From the NCBI GenBank assembly GCA_040757035.1, contig JBFLYM010000007.1, positions 1-35,753 on the forward strand: a stretch of DNA of 35,753 nt. The letters run 5' to 3'. Of the stretch, positions 22,996 to 31,800 are shown piece after piece. A program made the position numbers and the translations under genes. Each line of letters begins with the position of its first letter. Positions within the stretch are counted from its first letter, which is position 1. The notes below the pieces were generated by a model that saw only the letters and a program-made list of their open reading frames with translations, did not search any database and was not told the DNA's origin. Source of the DNA: JAHJBR01 sp040757035. Lineage in GTDB: Archaea > Micrarchaeota > Micrarchaeia > Anstonellales > Bilamarchaeaceae.

Positions 22996-23912
22996 TGTAT
23001 AATTATTCTGGAATACACTGCCCAATAATAACTCCTTTTAAGGCAGATGGGAAAGTTGATGAGGAAGGTTTGCGGAATGTGGTAGAATTTGCACTCACAG
23101 AGCAAAAATGTATTGGTGTTGTACCTTGTGGAACCACTGGCGAATCCCCAGTATTAGATAACGAGGAACATATAGAAGTTATTCGGATTACCGCTGAACA
23201 AGTAAACAAACGTTTTCCAGTAATGGCTGGCGTAGGAAGCAATTGCACAAATGAGACCTTGAATTTGATTAATGAATGTGAGGAATTAGAAGTAAATGAG
23301 AAATTAGAAATAGATTCTTATCTTGTAGTTGGCCCTTATTATAATAAACCAACTATGGAAGGAATGCTCGAACATTATAAAACAGTGGCGGCAGCAACAA
23401 ATAAGCCAATATTTATATATAATATTCCGGGAAGAACAGCTAAAAACATAGAACCAAGGACAATTCTTGACATTGCTAAGGGCAATGCAAATGTTGTTGG
23501 GATTAAGGATGCCGGCGGAAATATTGATCAAACTATGGAAATAATCGCAGGAAGCAGAAAACTTGGAAAAAAATTTTATATATTTGCTGGGGATGATCAA
23601 ATGGTTTTTCCATTTCTTGCATTAGGTGGGGATGGAGGAATTTGTGCAGTTTCTCATGTAATCGGAAAAGAACTTAATGAACTTTTTAATGAATATAAAA
23701 AAGGGAATATTGAAACTGCACGCGATATTCATTATTCCATCCTTCCTATGATAAAAATATTGTTTTCTGAAACGAATCCGGCACCTGTTAAGGCCGCTCT
23801 GGAGATTATGGGCGTGATCAATCCTGATCCACTGAGACTTCCGCTTGTCCCGATGACGCAAAGCGGCAGAGAAAAATTAAAAACCGAATTAAAAAATTTA
23901 GGAAAAATTTAG
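22995..23912 (+). CDS. dapA: 4-hydroxy-tetrahydrodipicolinate synthase
   Basis: Condenses pyruvate with aspartate semialdehyde, the first committed step to lysine by the diaminopimelate route. The signature GTTGE is at 46-50, Y142 lies in YNIPGRT, and Schiff-base lysine K171 lies in GIKDAGG. It has 305 residues, slightly longer than usual owing to a charged insert near 96-107 (EELEVNEKLEID) that looks like a small internal duplication. It is the first gene of a five-gene operon; aspartate semialdehyde dehydrogenase is absent and must be elsewhere. Confidence 0.95.
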   Translation: MYNYSGIHCPIITPFKADGKVDEEGLRNVVEFALTEQKCIGVVPCGTTGESPVLDNEEHIEVIRITAEQVNKRFPVMAGVGSNCTNETLNLINECEELEVNEKLEIDSYLVVGPYYNKPTMEGMLEHYKTVAAATNKPIFIYNIPGRTAKNIEPRTILDIAKGNANVVGIKDAGGNIDQTMEIIAGSRKLGKKFYIFAGDDQMVFPFLALGGDGGICAVSHVIGKELNELFNEYKKGNIETARDIHYSILPMIKILFSETNPAPVKAALEIMGVINPDPLRLPLVPMTQSGREKLKTELKNLGKI

Positions 23913-23937
23913 TTAGGAGATAATTCTAGGTGCGTTT

Positions 23938-24720
23938 ATGACAGAAGCGATCAAAGTTGTATTTGTCGGCTTAGGAAAAATGGGTGCAGCTGCCGCAAGA
24001 ATCGCAAATGAAGATCCAGAAATAAAAATAGTTGCTTGCGTTGAGCTTAAAGGAAGCGAGAGTATGCAATATCCTATTTTTACTTCAGAAAAGTTTATTG
24101 ATGCAATAAAAGACGCGGAAATAATGGTAGATTTTACTAATGCAGATGCGGCAACAGAAAATATTCTAAAAGCAATTGCAGCTGGTAAAAAAGTTGTTGT
24201 TGGGACTACTGGATTTAATGAAGAACAATTGAATAAAATAAATGCCGCTGTAAAAAAATATAACGCAATTGTACTTCTTGCGCCTAATTTTTCTGTTGGA
24301 GTGAATTTATTCTTTAAATTCGCGGGCGAAATGGCTACAAAATTAAGGGATTATGATGTTGAAGTTATTGAATGGCACCATAATCAGAAGAAGGATGCGC
24401 CAAGCGGAACGGCTGCAAAAATTGTGGATATAATCAAAAATGCGCGTGCGCAGCATGATGAAATTATTTACGGAAGAAGTGGAATTGCGCCAAGGAAAAA
24501 AAACGAGATTGGGGTGCATGCGATTAGAGCTGGAGATATTGTCGGTACGCATTCAATATTGTTTGTTGGAAATAATGAAGAAATTGAATTCAGACATTGC
24601 GCGCATTCGCGCGATGCATTCGCACGAGGTTGTTTACAAGCAATAAAATGGATTAGCGCACAAAACACACAAGACAAAGGCGGAAAAATATATGGAATGA
24701 ATGATGTATTAGGCATCTGA
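23938..24720 (+). CDS. dapB: 4-hydroxy-tetrahydrodipicolinate reductase
   Basis: Reduces the DapA product to tetrahydrodipicolinate with NAD(P)H. The nucleotide-binding motif GLGKMG is at 11-16 and the catalytic segment HHNQKKDAPSGT begins at H147. The 260-residue length is normal. It starts 25 bases after dapA, in the same operon. No later diaminopimelate gene (dapL, dapF, lysA) is in the window. Confidence 0.95.
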   Translation: MTEAIKVVFVGLGKMGAAAARIANEDPEIKIVACVELKGSESMQYPIFTSEKFIDAIKDAEIMVDFTNADAATENILKAIAAGKKVVVGTTGFNEEQLNKINAAVKKYNAIVLLAPNFSVGVNLFFKFAGEMATKLRDYDVEVIEWHHNQKKDAPSGTAAKIVDIIKNARAQHDEIIYGRSGIAPRKKNEIGVHAIRAGDIVGTHSILFVGNNEEIEFRHCAHSRDAFARGCLQAIKWISAQNTQDKGGKIYGMNDVLGI

Positions 24721-24790
24721 ACTCTGAGAAAATATTGTTTCTCCTTTTTCTTTTGATCGTTTTTCTTTTGGTTGTCTCTTGGTTGATTTC

Positions 24791-25291
24791 ATGAATTTAT
24801 CTCTTAGTGTTGAAGTTGAAGATATTCCGGGCAGACTTAGACGACTTCTTAGCGTCTTTGAACAAGTAAACGCGAACATAATTAGTATTGTACACATCCA
24901 TGCAAAAAAGATTGGTTTATACGTACCTCTTGAAATAACTTTTAGTATACCAAACAAAAACGCGCTTAAAAAATTAAGCATGCTTCTCAAAAAAGAGGAT
25001 GGGTGGCGAATAATTTCGCTTGAAAAAACATATGAATTTAAACAACTAACATTCGGATTGGTAGGGCATATAATACACACAAAAAGTATAGAAAAAATTA
25101 CAAACTGTACGAATACCGCTGGTGCAAATGTATTAAAAATTTCCATGACTACGCCATACAAAAAAAATGGGGAGAGTAGTGCCCTTTTGACAATTAGCGC
25201 CAAAAATGACGATGTTCTTTCTAAAGCTATATCAAAAATAGAGGATATGTGCAGGCAAAACAAATTGCTCCTTATAAAGGCGATAGAATAA
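24791..25291 (+). CDS. Free-standing ACT-domain protein (putative regulator of homoserine dehydrogenase)
   Basis: A 166-residue protein with a clear N-terminal ACT domain (SVEVEDIPGRLRRLLSVFEQVNANIISI) and a second, more diverged ACT-like half (LVGHIIHTKSIEKITN...). ACT domains bind amino acids and give allosteric control. The stop overlaps the hom start by one base (TAATG), so the two proteins are made in step; homoserine dehydrogenase here lacks its own ACT domain. I therefore infer that this is its separate regulatory subunit. The ATG at 24791 is preferred to the TTG at 24779 because GGTTGAT, a good ribosome site, lies between them. Confidence 0.85.
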   Translation: MNLSLSVEVEDIPGRLRRLLSVFEQVNANIISIVHIHAKKIGLYVPLEITFSIPNKNALKKLSMLLKKEDGWRIISLEKTYEFKQLTFGLVGHIIHTKSIEKITNCTNTAGANVLKISMTTPYKKNGESSALLTISAKNDDVLSKAISKIEDMCRQNKLLLIKAIE

Positions 25292-26280
25292 TGGCACTTA
25301 AACTTTTGATACTCGGAACAGGGGCAGTAGGTAAGAATTTGCTTAATATTCTTTCGCAAACAAATAAGTTTTCAGTTTGTGGAATAGCCAATTCTACTGG
25401 CTATTTGTATTCTAAGAAAGGAATTGAAAAAAATAAATTAAAGAAAATCGCAAATGGGAAAAAAATCTCAGAATTCATTGATTTTGTTGGAAAAACTGCA
25501 ATTGATATTGTACAAAATGGAGATTACGATGTGCTTGTCGAATTAACCACTACAAATCTGAAGGATGGAGAACCTGCATTTACACATATAAAAACGGCAT
25601 TATCGCGCAGAAAACACGTGGTAACTTCTAACAAAGGTCCGCTTGCACTTAAATTTCACGAATTGAATTCGCTTGCGAAAAAAAACAATGCGTTACTCAA
25701 ATTTGAAGCAACTGTAGGTGGAGCAATACCAATATTCACAACTGTAAATAATTATTTTACAGAAAACAAAATAATTTCGTTCATGGGTATTCTTAATGGA
25801 ACAACAAACTATATACTTCAGCGTATGTCAGACGAAAAAATGCAATATGAAACTGCACTAAAGGAAGCACAACAATTTGGAATTGCAGAACGCAATCCAT
25901 TCTATGATGTAGAAGGGGTAGATGCTGCTGCAAAACTTGTGATATTAACAAACGCAATTTTTGGAAGAAACGCAACGCTTTCAGAAGTAAAAAGAATAGG
26001 GATTTCGAGAATAACTCCTGACATTATTGAACTCGCGGCTTCGCAAAATTATGCCATAAAGCTTATATGTTGTGCTTCTATCAATGGAATAATGGAAGTT
26101 GCGCCAAAACTTATACCTATTTCAGATCAACTTGCTTCAGTGAATGGAACCCTTAATGCAATTAGTTTTGAAACTAAGTTGGCTGGTCGGCTTACATTTA
26201 TAGGTAAGGGTGCTGGTGGAAAAGAAACCGCAAGCGCAGTCTTGGTTGATCTTATAGAAATTAGCAATAAAGTAGCGTAA
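25291..26280 (+). CDS. hom: Homoserine dehydrogenase
   Basis: Reduces aspartate semialdehyde to homoserine, leading to threonine and methionine. The 329-residue protein has the dinucleotide motif LGTGAVGKN at 6-14 (from the ATG at 25291), the family signature NGTTNYIL, and the conserved ERNPFYDVEGVDAAAKL stretch. There is no C-terminal ACT domain. An upstream in-frame ATG at 25249 lies inside the previous gene; the TAATG overlap makes the 25291 start far more likely. Confidence 0.95.
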   Translation: MALKLLILGTGAVGKNLLNILSQTNKFSVCGIANSTGYLYSKKGIEKNKLKKIANGKKISEFIDFVGKTAIDIVQNGDYDVLVELTTTNLKDGEPAFTHIKTALSRRKHVVTSNKGPLALKFHELNSLAKKNNALLKFEATVGGAIPIFTTVNNYFTENKIISFMGILNGTTNYILQRMSDEKMQYETALKEAQQFGIAERNPFYDVEGVDAAAKLVILTNAIFGRNATLSEVKRIGISRITPDIIELAASQNYAIKLICCASINGIMEVAPKLIPISDQLASVNGTLNAISFETKLAGRLTFIGKGAGGKETASAVLVDLIEISNKVA

Positions 26281-26374
26281 ATACTATAATAAAAATAATA
26301 AAAATAACTATACAAAAAAACAAAGAAAAATAAGAAAATCAGAATAAAAAAATAAAGGATAACAAGGGAAATGA

Positions 26375-27772
26375 ATGCGTGCAGTGCTTAAAATAGGAGG
26401 AGGAATTTTGCGCGACAAAAACGACCTCGATACACTGGTAAAAATATTAAAATTGAATTCCGATAGAGAGAACATCTTAGTTGTCTCGGCCTTTAACGGC
26501 GTTACTGATATGCTCATTGATGCGTATGAAAAATATGAAAATACTAAATATGAATATAAATATGCATGTGAATATGAAAAAAAGCAAAGTGCTGTCAAAA
26601 CAAGTACTGTCAAAATCGTTATCAAAGAACTGAAGAAGACATATCGCGCTTTTTTCGTTCATAAAAACAAAAAACTTGAAGGAAGTTTAGCAGAACTTTC
26701 AAAGCTTCTTTCTCTTAAAAGAAGGGGCATACGGCTAAAAGAGAGAATCGTAAGTTTTGGTGAAAGATTGAGCGCGATTACAATTGCGGAATATCTAAAT
26801 GTGTATGGAATAAACGCACTTGACATGAACGCAGAAGAATGCGGTATAATCGCGGATGGACGATTTGAACATGCAAACTGTTTGATTGAAAAAACAGTAA
26901 AAAATTTTACAAAAAATGTTGTTCCAAAAATAAAAGGACGAACAATTGTAATTACTGGTTTTTATGGCGTTGATGAAAAAGGGAATGTAAATACGTTTGG
27001 AAGAGGAGGATCGGATTATTCCGCAGCGCTTGTTGCCCGAGCTTCAGGAGCGCAAATACTTGAGATATGGAAAGATGTTGAAGGCTTTATGACTGCCAAT
27101 CCGCGTATTGTAACAAACGCAAAAAAATTGGATGAAATAACATTTGATGAGGCAAAAGAACTTGGTTATCTGGGAGCGAAAATACTCCATCCTCGCACTA
27201 TGGATCCGCTTGAGGGAACGAAAATTTTTGTTGAGATAAAGAGTGTGTTTGCGCCAACCCACACCGGAACCAGAATAGTCTTGAACCGGACAAAAAAGTT
27301 GGGCAAAATAATCACTTCAATTGCGATCAAAAAAGGAATGTGTATGGTTAATATCATGAGCGGTAAAATGGTTGGTGTGCCTGGCATCGCCGCGCAAATT
27401 TTCAGCGCTGTCGCGAAAAAAGGCGTTTCTATAGATACTATTACCACTTCACAGGTTAGCATAACATTTACAATAGAAGAAAAAGATTTTGAAAATACGA
27501 AAAACGCTTTGGCTGAAATGGCTCACTTGATTGGAAACAACTTTGAAATTATAAAAGGTCTCGCAACAATAGGAGTGGTTGGAGCCGAAATGGATGTACC
27601 AAACACGGCTGGACGAGTATTTGGCGCAATAGGCAGAAAGCAGATAAACATTGAACTCATTTCACAAGCGTGCGCAAGTATAAATATTACGTTGATGGTG
27701 TTGCAGAATAAAGGCGAAGAATGCGTACGCGCGATTCACGATGAATTTGAATTGGGTAAACAAATTAGGTAA
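26375..27772 (+). CDS. lysC: Aspartate kinase
   Basis: Phosphorylates aspartate, the entry step for lysine, threonine and methionine. The N-terminal kinase motif KIGGG is followed by TFGRGGSDYSAAL and the GYLGAKILHPRT segment. The C-terminal part has two ACT domains (around IAAQIFSAVAKKGVSIDTI and TAGRVFGAIGRKQINIELIS), so it should be feedback-regulated. Residues about 50-75 are an unusual tyrosine/lysine/glutamate-rich insert encoded by an AT-rich microsatellite-like run (26523-26585). It has 465 residues and lies 94 bases after hom. That gap is rich in A and has no clear TATA box, so operon membership is likely. Confidence 0.95.
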   Translation: MRAVLKIGGGILRDKNDLDTLVKILKLNSDRENILVVSAFNGVTDMLIDAYEKYENTKYEYKYACEYEKKQSAVKTSTVKIVIKELKKTYRAFFVHKNKKLEGSLAELSKLLSLKRRGIRLKERIVSFGERLSAITIAEYLNVYGINALDMNAEECGIIADGRFEHANCLIEKTVKNFTKNVVPKIKGRTIVITGFYGVDEKGNVNTFGRGGSDYSAALVARASGAQILEIWKDVEGFMTANPRIVTNAKKLDEITFDEAKELGYLGAKILHPRTMDPLEGTKIFVEIKSVFAPTHTGTRIVLNRTKKLGKIITSIAIKKGMCMVNIMSGKMVGVPGIAAQIFSAVAKKGVSIDTITTSQVSITFTIEEKDFENTKNALAEMAHLIGNNFEIIKGLATIGVVGAEMDVPNTAGRVFGAIGRKQINIELISQACASINITLMVLQNKGEECVRAIHDEFELGKQIR

Positions 27773-27852
27773 ATTAGGCGAATAATCAATAATCAATACA
27801 CCCATTAATACACCTCTCAATACATCCGACCAACAGAGTTTTTCCAATCGGC

Positions 27853-27955
27853 ATATTTAAAAGTAATTCGCAATTTATACTTATTAGGCATTAGATATCT
27901 ATTAGACATTAGGTGTCGGGCGAAAGCCTATATAGACAAAGGCCTATACAGGTGA
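27853..27955 (+). promoter_or_regulatory. Promoter and leader of the VirB4-like operon
   Basis: ATATTTAAAAG (27853-27863) is a good TATA box, giving a leader of about 75-80 bases. The leader holds two pairs of direct repeats: TATTAGGCATTAG (27882-27894) with TATTAGACATTAG (27900-27912), and AGCCTATATA (27925-27934) with GGCCTATACA (27941-27950). GGTGA at 27951-27955 is the ribosome site. The repeats may be operator sites; I recognise no riboswitch. Confidence 0.5.
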
Positions 27956-27960
27956 AAAAC

Positions 27961-28779
27961 ATGGCATTAAATCAATCCACATTACTTAGTTATGGTGCGT
28001 GCGCGCTTGGTTTTGTCGGAGCAATGGGTTCATTTATTGGTGGAAGCGGAAGTATAATCGGTTTTATCGGTGCTATTCTTGCTGGTTTGGGCGGTATATT
28101 TACAATACTTTTTTATAAATACGGTTATATTTTTGTTCCAATTATTACTGGGCAGACAAAAATTTCAACAAATTTTGAAAGCGCGTACGAAATTCCTCCA
28201 AATCAGGATGCAATATTAAAAAAAGGGGCGAGCGGTATTTATTACGCGTCTATGTTTTTGGGGATACGAATCTTTGAAAGCGCAACAGAAAAAAACGTGG
28301 AAGAAAATATCGCGTATAACGAATATTTTGAACGCGCAATCTCAAACATGAAATACGTTACCAAAATATCCTATCTTCTTTATGTTGAGAATATTTCCGA
28401 AAAAAGAAAAATAATAGAAACACGAAGAGCCGAAGCCCAGCTTCGCTTGGCGAGAGAGCGGGACAAACCCGAATCAGATCCGCTTAAACTTGACAGATAT
28501 GAACGCGAAGTCGCGAAATGGGACGGTGAACTAAATAAACTTATCAAAGGAATAAAACCAATGGGCGCGCTCGTATACGCAATGACTACAGCAACAGGAA
28601 TAACAAAAGAATCAGCACTCGCAGCGGCAAGAAGTCAAGCGCAAGAACTTAAAGCGGTACTAACAAACGCGCTTAATGTTGAAATAGACGTACTTACAGC
28701 TGATGAAATGCTCAAAACGTTTGAATGGGAAAAAACAATTCCGTCAACACCGCAGGAACTCGAAGATATGGTAATGTAA
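27961..28779 (+). CDS. Two-span membrane protein, VirB3/VirB4-N-like in layout
   Basis: A 272-residue protein with two glycine-rich membrane spans at about 6-27 and 31-60, then a cytoplasmic domain of about 210 residues with a charged helical middle (EKRKIIETRRAEAQLRLARERD). The motif EIPPNQDAILKKGASGIYYASMFLGIRI and the position just before a VirB4-like ATPase suggest a VirB3-type membrane segment joined to a VirB4-type N-terminal domain, the ATPase being a separate gene. That is inference from layout, not clear homology. The ATG at 27961 with GGTGA six bases upstream is preferred to the in-frame GTG at 27913. First gene of a five-gene operon. Confidence 0.75.
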   Translation: MALNQSTLLSYGACALGFVGAMGSFIGGSGSIIGFIGAILAGLGGIFTILFYKYGYIFVPIITGQTKISTNFESAYEIPPNQDAILKKGASGIYYASMFLGIRIFESATEKNVEENIAYNEYFERAISNMKYVTKISYLLYVENISEKRKIIETRRAEAQLRLARERDKPESDPLKLDRYEREVAKWDGELNKLIKGIKPMGALVYAMTTATGITKESALAAARSQAQELKAVLTNALNVEIDVLTADEMLKTFEWEKTIPSTPQELEDMVM

Positions 28780-28844
28780 TTTGTAGTGTGGATATATTTT
28801 GGCCGCAATCTAGCCACAATATAGCGTAATATGGTGATATAAAA

Positions 28845-30434
28845 ATGGGTAAAGTTTACATATCTAAAGTTTCAAATTGCGAAATATCAAGAAGAAATAT
28901 ACTTATCCATCCTCCGGAACCGCCCCTGGATGTAATATTTGAAAACCCTGACGATGGCATATACGTAGGAAGAACGCGCATATTTCACGTTCCTTTTTAT
29001 TGGTCATACAAACGGGTTACCAATCCACATATCGCAATAGTTGGAATAACCGGAAGCGGAAAATCATATTTTATCAAGACGTTTCTCACACGCGCAAGTT
29101 TTGTCTGGAATTCAAACGCGCTTATAATAGATTGGGCTGGCGAATATAAGGAATGGGTCAAGCAGACTGGCGGCATGGTGGTTTCGCTTGGAAAAGGTTC
29201 TTATCTTAATCTTCTTGATTTGGGTGGAATGAAACCGTATGATAGAATAAAACAAATAATGCGAAGTCTTGAATTGCTTACAGATATAGGGCAATATCCG
29301 GAACAAAAAAGACTTACAGAAATGGCGATTGAAAAAGCGTATGTAAAAAATAAATTCAAGATGGACGCAGTGGAACAACGCGATGAGATAGGAAAGCGCC
29401 TTGTTGCGCCAACGCTCAAAGACGTTATTAATATATTAGAAGAACAAAGCGCGTTGGGCACATACGAATTTCCTGCGGAACTGGAAAATGCAAATTATAG
29501 GCTTAGGCAATTTACAAAATCAGGAGAGGATTTTTTTGCGCAACAAAGCACAATAAGTTTGGATGAGATTACTACTTCTGGTCTTGTTGATATTGATCTT
29601 TCAGGGCTTCCTGATGAAACATTTAGGGCGCTTGGCGCTCTTTCTATTTTACAATTTCTAAAGGAAAAAATGCGCGTCAGTGGATGGGCGAAGGAAAAGG
29701 GGCTCAGACTTCTTATTGTGTTGGATGAAGCGTGGAAAATAGCAAAAGAAGATAATAGCGATGCGGTTATGATAGTGCGCGAAGGAAGAAAGTACAATTT
29801 CGGCCTTATTGTCGCCAGCCAAAATCCAACCGATATAAGCGAGGCGATATTTTCTAACGTTGGAACAACATTTATCTTAAAAATAAAATTTGAAAAGTTT
29901 TTGGATTATGTACAAAATACGCTTAATTTCAGTCAATTCATGAGAAGTGAGATTTCTAAATTTGGAGTCGGAGAGGCGGCTGTAAATATGGCGTTTCATT
30001 CTGCAGCGCAATACCCAAGCACGTTTCTTTTAGACAAAATAGAAGGTGAAGAACCACTCAAAGAATATTTTCTTGATTTAGAAAAAATATTGACAATTCA
30101 GCAAAAGAGGGATATAAATATGGCGAAAAGTGTTTCATTCCAAAGGGAAAATTTAAGGAAAAAGATGCGAGAATACGGGCTTAATGAAGAACGTATAGAA
30201 GAAATTTCAAAGCTATTCGAAAAAAAGAATAGACACTTAGATGTAGTTTCTTTTGTAATTCTGCTTGAGCGTTTTGGTATAAGCAGAAGTAATATAGGTA
30301 CATTCCTCAAAGATATAGACATAGATGACAGCACTATAATTAATATTTTCACCAAAGCGGATTATAAAAAAGAGGATTTGGGAAGCAGGGATATTACCCA
30401 GGTGATTTTGGAGGAGGAGAGGGTGGAGGAATAA
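28845..30434 (+). CDS. HerA/VirB4-like ATPase
   Basis: A 529-residue motor of the HerA/FtsK/VirB4 group. Walker A GITGSGKS lies at 67-74, IIDWAGEY at 94-101 matches the conserved strand after it, Walker B LDEAW at 293-297 is of the VirB4/TraC kind, and ASQNPTD (324-330) is the motif before the sensor. An arginine at 312 (VREGRKYNFG) could act as the finger. The C-terminal 150 residues are helical. Such ATPases power type IV secretion, conjugation and archaeal DNA import (CedB). The gene lies between membrane-protein genes with gaps of 65 and 46 bases, so it should drive a membrane apparatus. Confidence 0.92.
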   Translation: MGKVYISKVSNCEISRRNILIHPPEPPLDVIFENPDDGIYVGRTRIFHVPFYWSYKRVTNPHIAIVGITGSGKSYFIKTFLTRASFVWNSNALIIDWAGEYKEWVKQTGGMVVSLGKGSYLNLLDLGGMKPYDRIKQIMRSLELLTDIGQYPEQKRLTEMAIEKAYVKNKFKMDAVEQRDEIGKRLVAPTLKDVINILEEQSALGTYEFPAELENANYRLRQFTKSGEDFFAQQSTISLDEITTSGLVDIDLSGLPDETFRALGALSILQFLKEKMRVSGWAKEKGLRLLIVLDEAWKIAKEDNSDAVMIVREGRKYNFGLIVASQNPTDISEAIFSNVGTTFILKIKFEKFLDYVQNTLNFSQFMRSEISKFGVGEAAVNMAFHSAAQYPSTFLLDKIEGEEPLKEYFLDLEKILTIQQKRDINMAKSVSFQRENLRKKMREYGLNEERIEEISKLFEKKNRHLDVVSFVILLERFGISRSNIGTFLKDIDIDDSTIINIFTKADYKKEDLGSRDITQVILEEERVEE

Positions 30435-30480
30435 AAGAGGGGGAAATGAAAGAGAAGAGGAATGAACGAGGAATGATCAA

Positions 30481-30912
30481 ATGGCAAAGATATGCATAGT
30501 CTGTGAGAAAGAACCAATAGAAAATGCTTACAAGGTGTGCGATGATGTCATAATAAAAATAATACGTACGGTAAAGCAAAAATTGAATATTGCAAAAAAC
30601 AATGAACTCTTTGTGTGCGAAAGTTGCATATCTACTTATAAAGAAAAGCGGAAGAAATTTGAGAAAAATTTTACACTATGTGTTGCAATTGCCGTCATAA
30701 TATTTATAATGATAAATGGATTTCAGCTTATTAATGGAAAATTTAGCGTAATTTTATTTTTTATATCCATATTTTTGGCAGTAATAATTTCCGCACTTGC
30801 CGTTTTAAATTATGCGGCTCCGCCAATTGAAAATAGTTTAACATCTCTGTCTACGCTGTCTACAAAGACAACAAAAATATCTACAGCTTCAAAAAAACAA
30901 AAAATCAAGTAA
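30481..30912 (+). CDS. Small zinc-ribbon membrane protein
   Basis: A 143-residue protein with a probable zinc ribbon (C5-x2-C8 and C46-x2-C49) in its cytoplasmic N-terminal half and two membrane spans at about 67-85 and 90-111, ending in a serine/threonine/lysine-rich tail. No family is recognised. It sits between the VirB4-like ATPase gene and the coiled-coil gene in the operon. The paired spans with short loop could anchor the motor at the membrane. Confidence 0.75.
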   Translation: MAKICIVCEKEPIENAYKVCDDVIIKIIRTVKQKLNIAKNNELFVCESCISTYKEKRKKFEKNFTLCVAIAVIIFIMINGFQLINGKFSVILFFISIFLAVIISALAVLNYAAPPIENSLTSLSTLSTKTTKISTASKKQKIK

Positions 30913-30962
30913 AAAATATAAGAGGTAAAAAAAGTACAAAAGATATATAAAAGGTATATATC

Positions 30963-31697
30963 ATGGCCGAAGAGAAAAAAAAATTAGAAGAACAACCGCA
31001 TGTGGATGGGTTTAAGATTTTTGCAAAGCTTAAAACAAATTTAAAGGATGTTGATTCAAAGCTTCGCACAATTTCTTTCATGGAAGTAGTATCAGAAAAA
31101 GATTGTGTAAATGCAGCATACATAGAAAGTCGAAATATAGAAAAAACCCCTTATCTTTTCGCGCTTTTCAAGTTCAGAAATGATGCCATGGATATCATGT
31201 ATTCAATTCCTCCAAATATTGCTCCAAAAAAAAGAAAATTAGATGTTGTTAGATATTTTCTTAATGTTCTCACTGTGCTCGGTTCGGCTTATACTATAGA
31301 ACAAACAGCAATTTATCAACTCCTAGATGCTGCACTTAAAGAAATGAATGATTTCGTCGGCTTAGACTTCAATAAGCTGTATATCAATTATGACAATTTA
31401 AAGAAGGATTACGAAGATGTTTCCAGACGCTTCAAGCGTCTTCAACAAAAAGTGGATATTCTTAATAATGAGAATTACAACTTAAAAACAAAAAATGATG
31501 AACTTTCTTTGCGTATCAAGCAACTTGAAACTATGAGTAACGATACACTCAAAGAAAAACTTCAAGAATGGATCTATGAACATGAGAATGAAATAAACAT
31601 TTCTGATTTTTCAAAATTTTATAAAATTCCTGAAACCAGAGTGGAAGAAATGTTAAACGTGCTTGTAAAAGAAGGATATGTGCAACCTATACAATAA
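30963..31697 (+). CDS. Coiled-coil protein with C-terminal winged helix
   Basis: A 244-residue soluble protein with an N-terminal domain of about 130 residues, a coiled coil at about 140-190 (KKDYEDVSRRFKRLQQKVD) and a C-terminal winged-helix-like domain (EINISDFSKFYKIPETRVEEML). It is a paralogue of the protein encoded at 22223-22918. As part of the operon it could be a cytoplasmic adaptor of the ATPase or a DNA-binding regulator; sequence does not decide. It is separated from its neighbours by 50 and 103 bases. Confidence 0.75.
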   Translation: MAEEKKKLEEQPHVDGFKIFAKLKTNLKDVDSKLRTISFMEVVSEKDCVNAAYIESRNIEKTPYLFALFKFRNDAMDIMYSIPPNIAPKKRKLDVVRYFLNVLTVLGSAYTIEQTAIYQLLDAALKEMNDFVGLDFNKLYINYDNLKKDYEDVSRRFKRLQQKVDILNNENYNLKTKNDELSLRIKQLETMSNDTLKEKLQEWIYEHENEINISDFSKFYKIPETRVEEMLNVLVKEGYVQPIQ

Positions 31698-31800
31698 ACG
31701 ATATCAGGGATAAAGCAAACCAAGATTATTTATAACTATTGAAAGATACGCTGAATTAAGCAACGTCGCGAAGCAAAATAAAGTAATAAAGGCTGAATCA

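Noticed and set aside
24709..25359. 216-codon minus-strand frame
   Set aside because: It covers the ACT-protein gene on the opposite strand; the plus-strand frame has an ACT domain and coupled starts.
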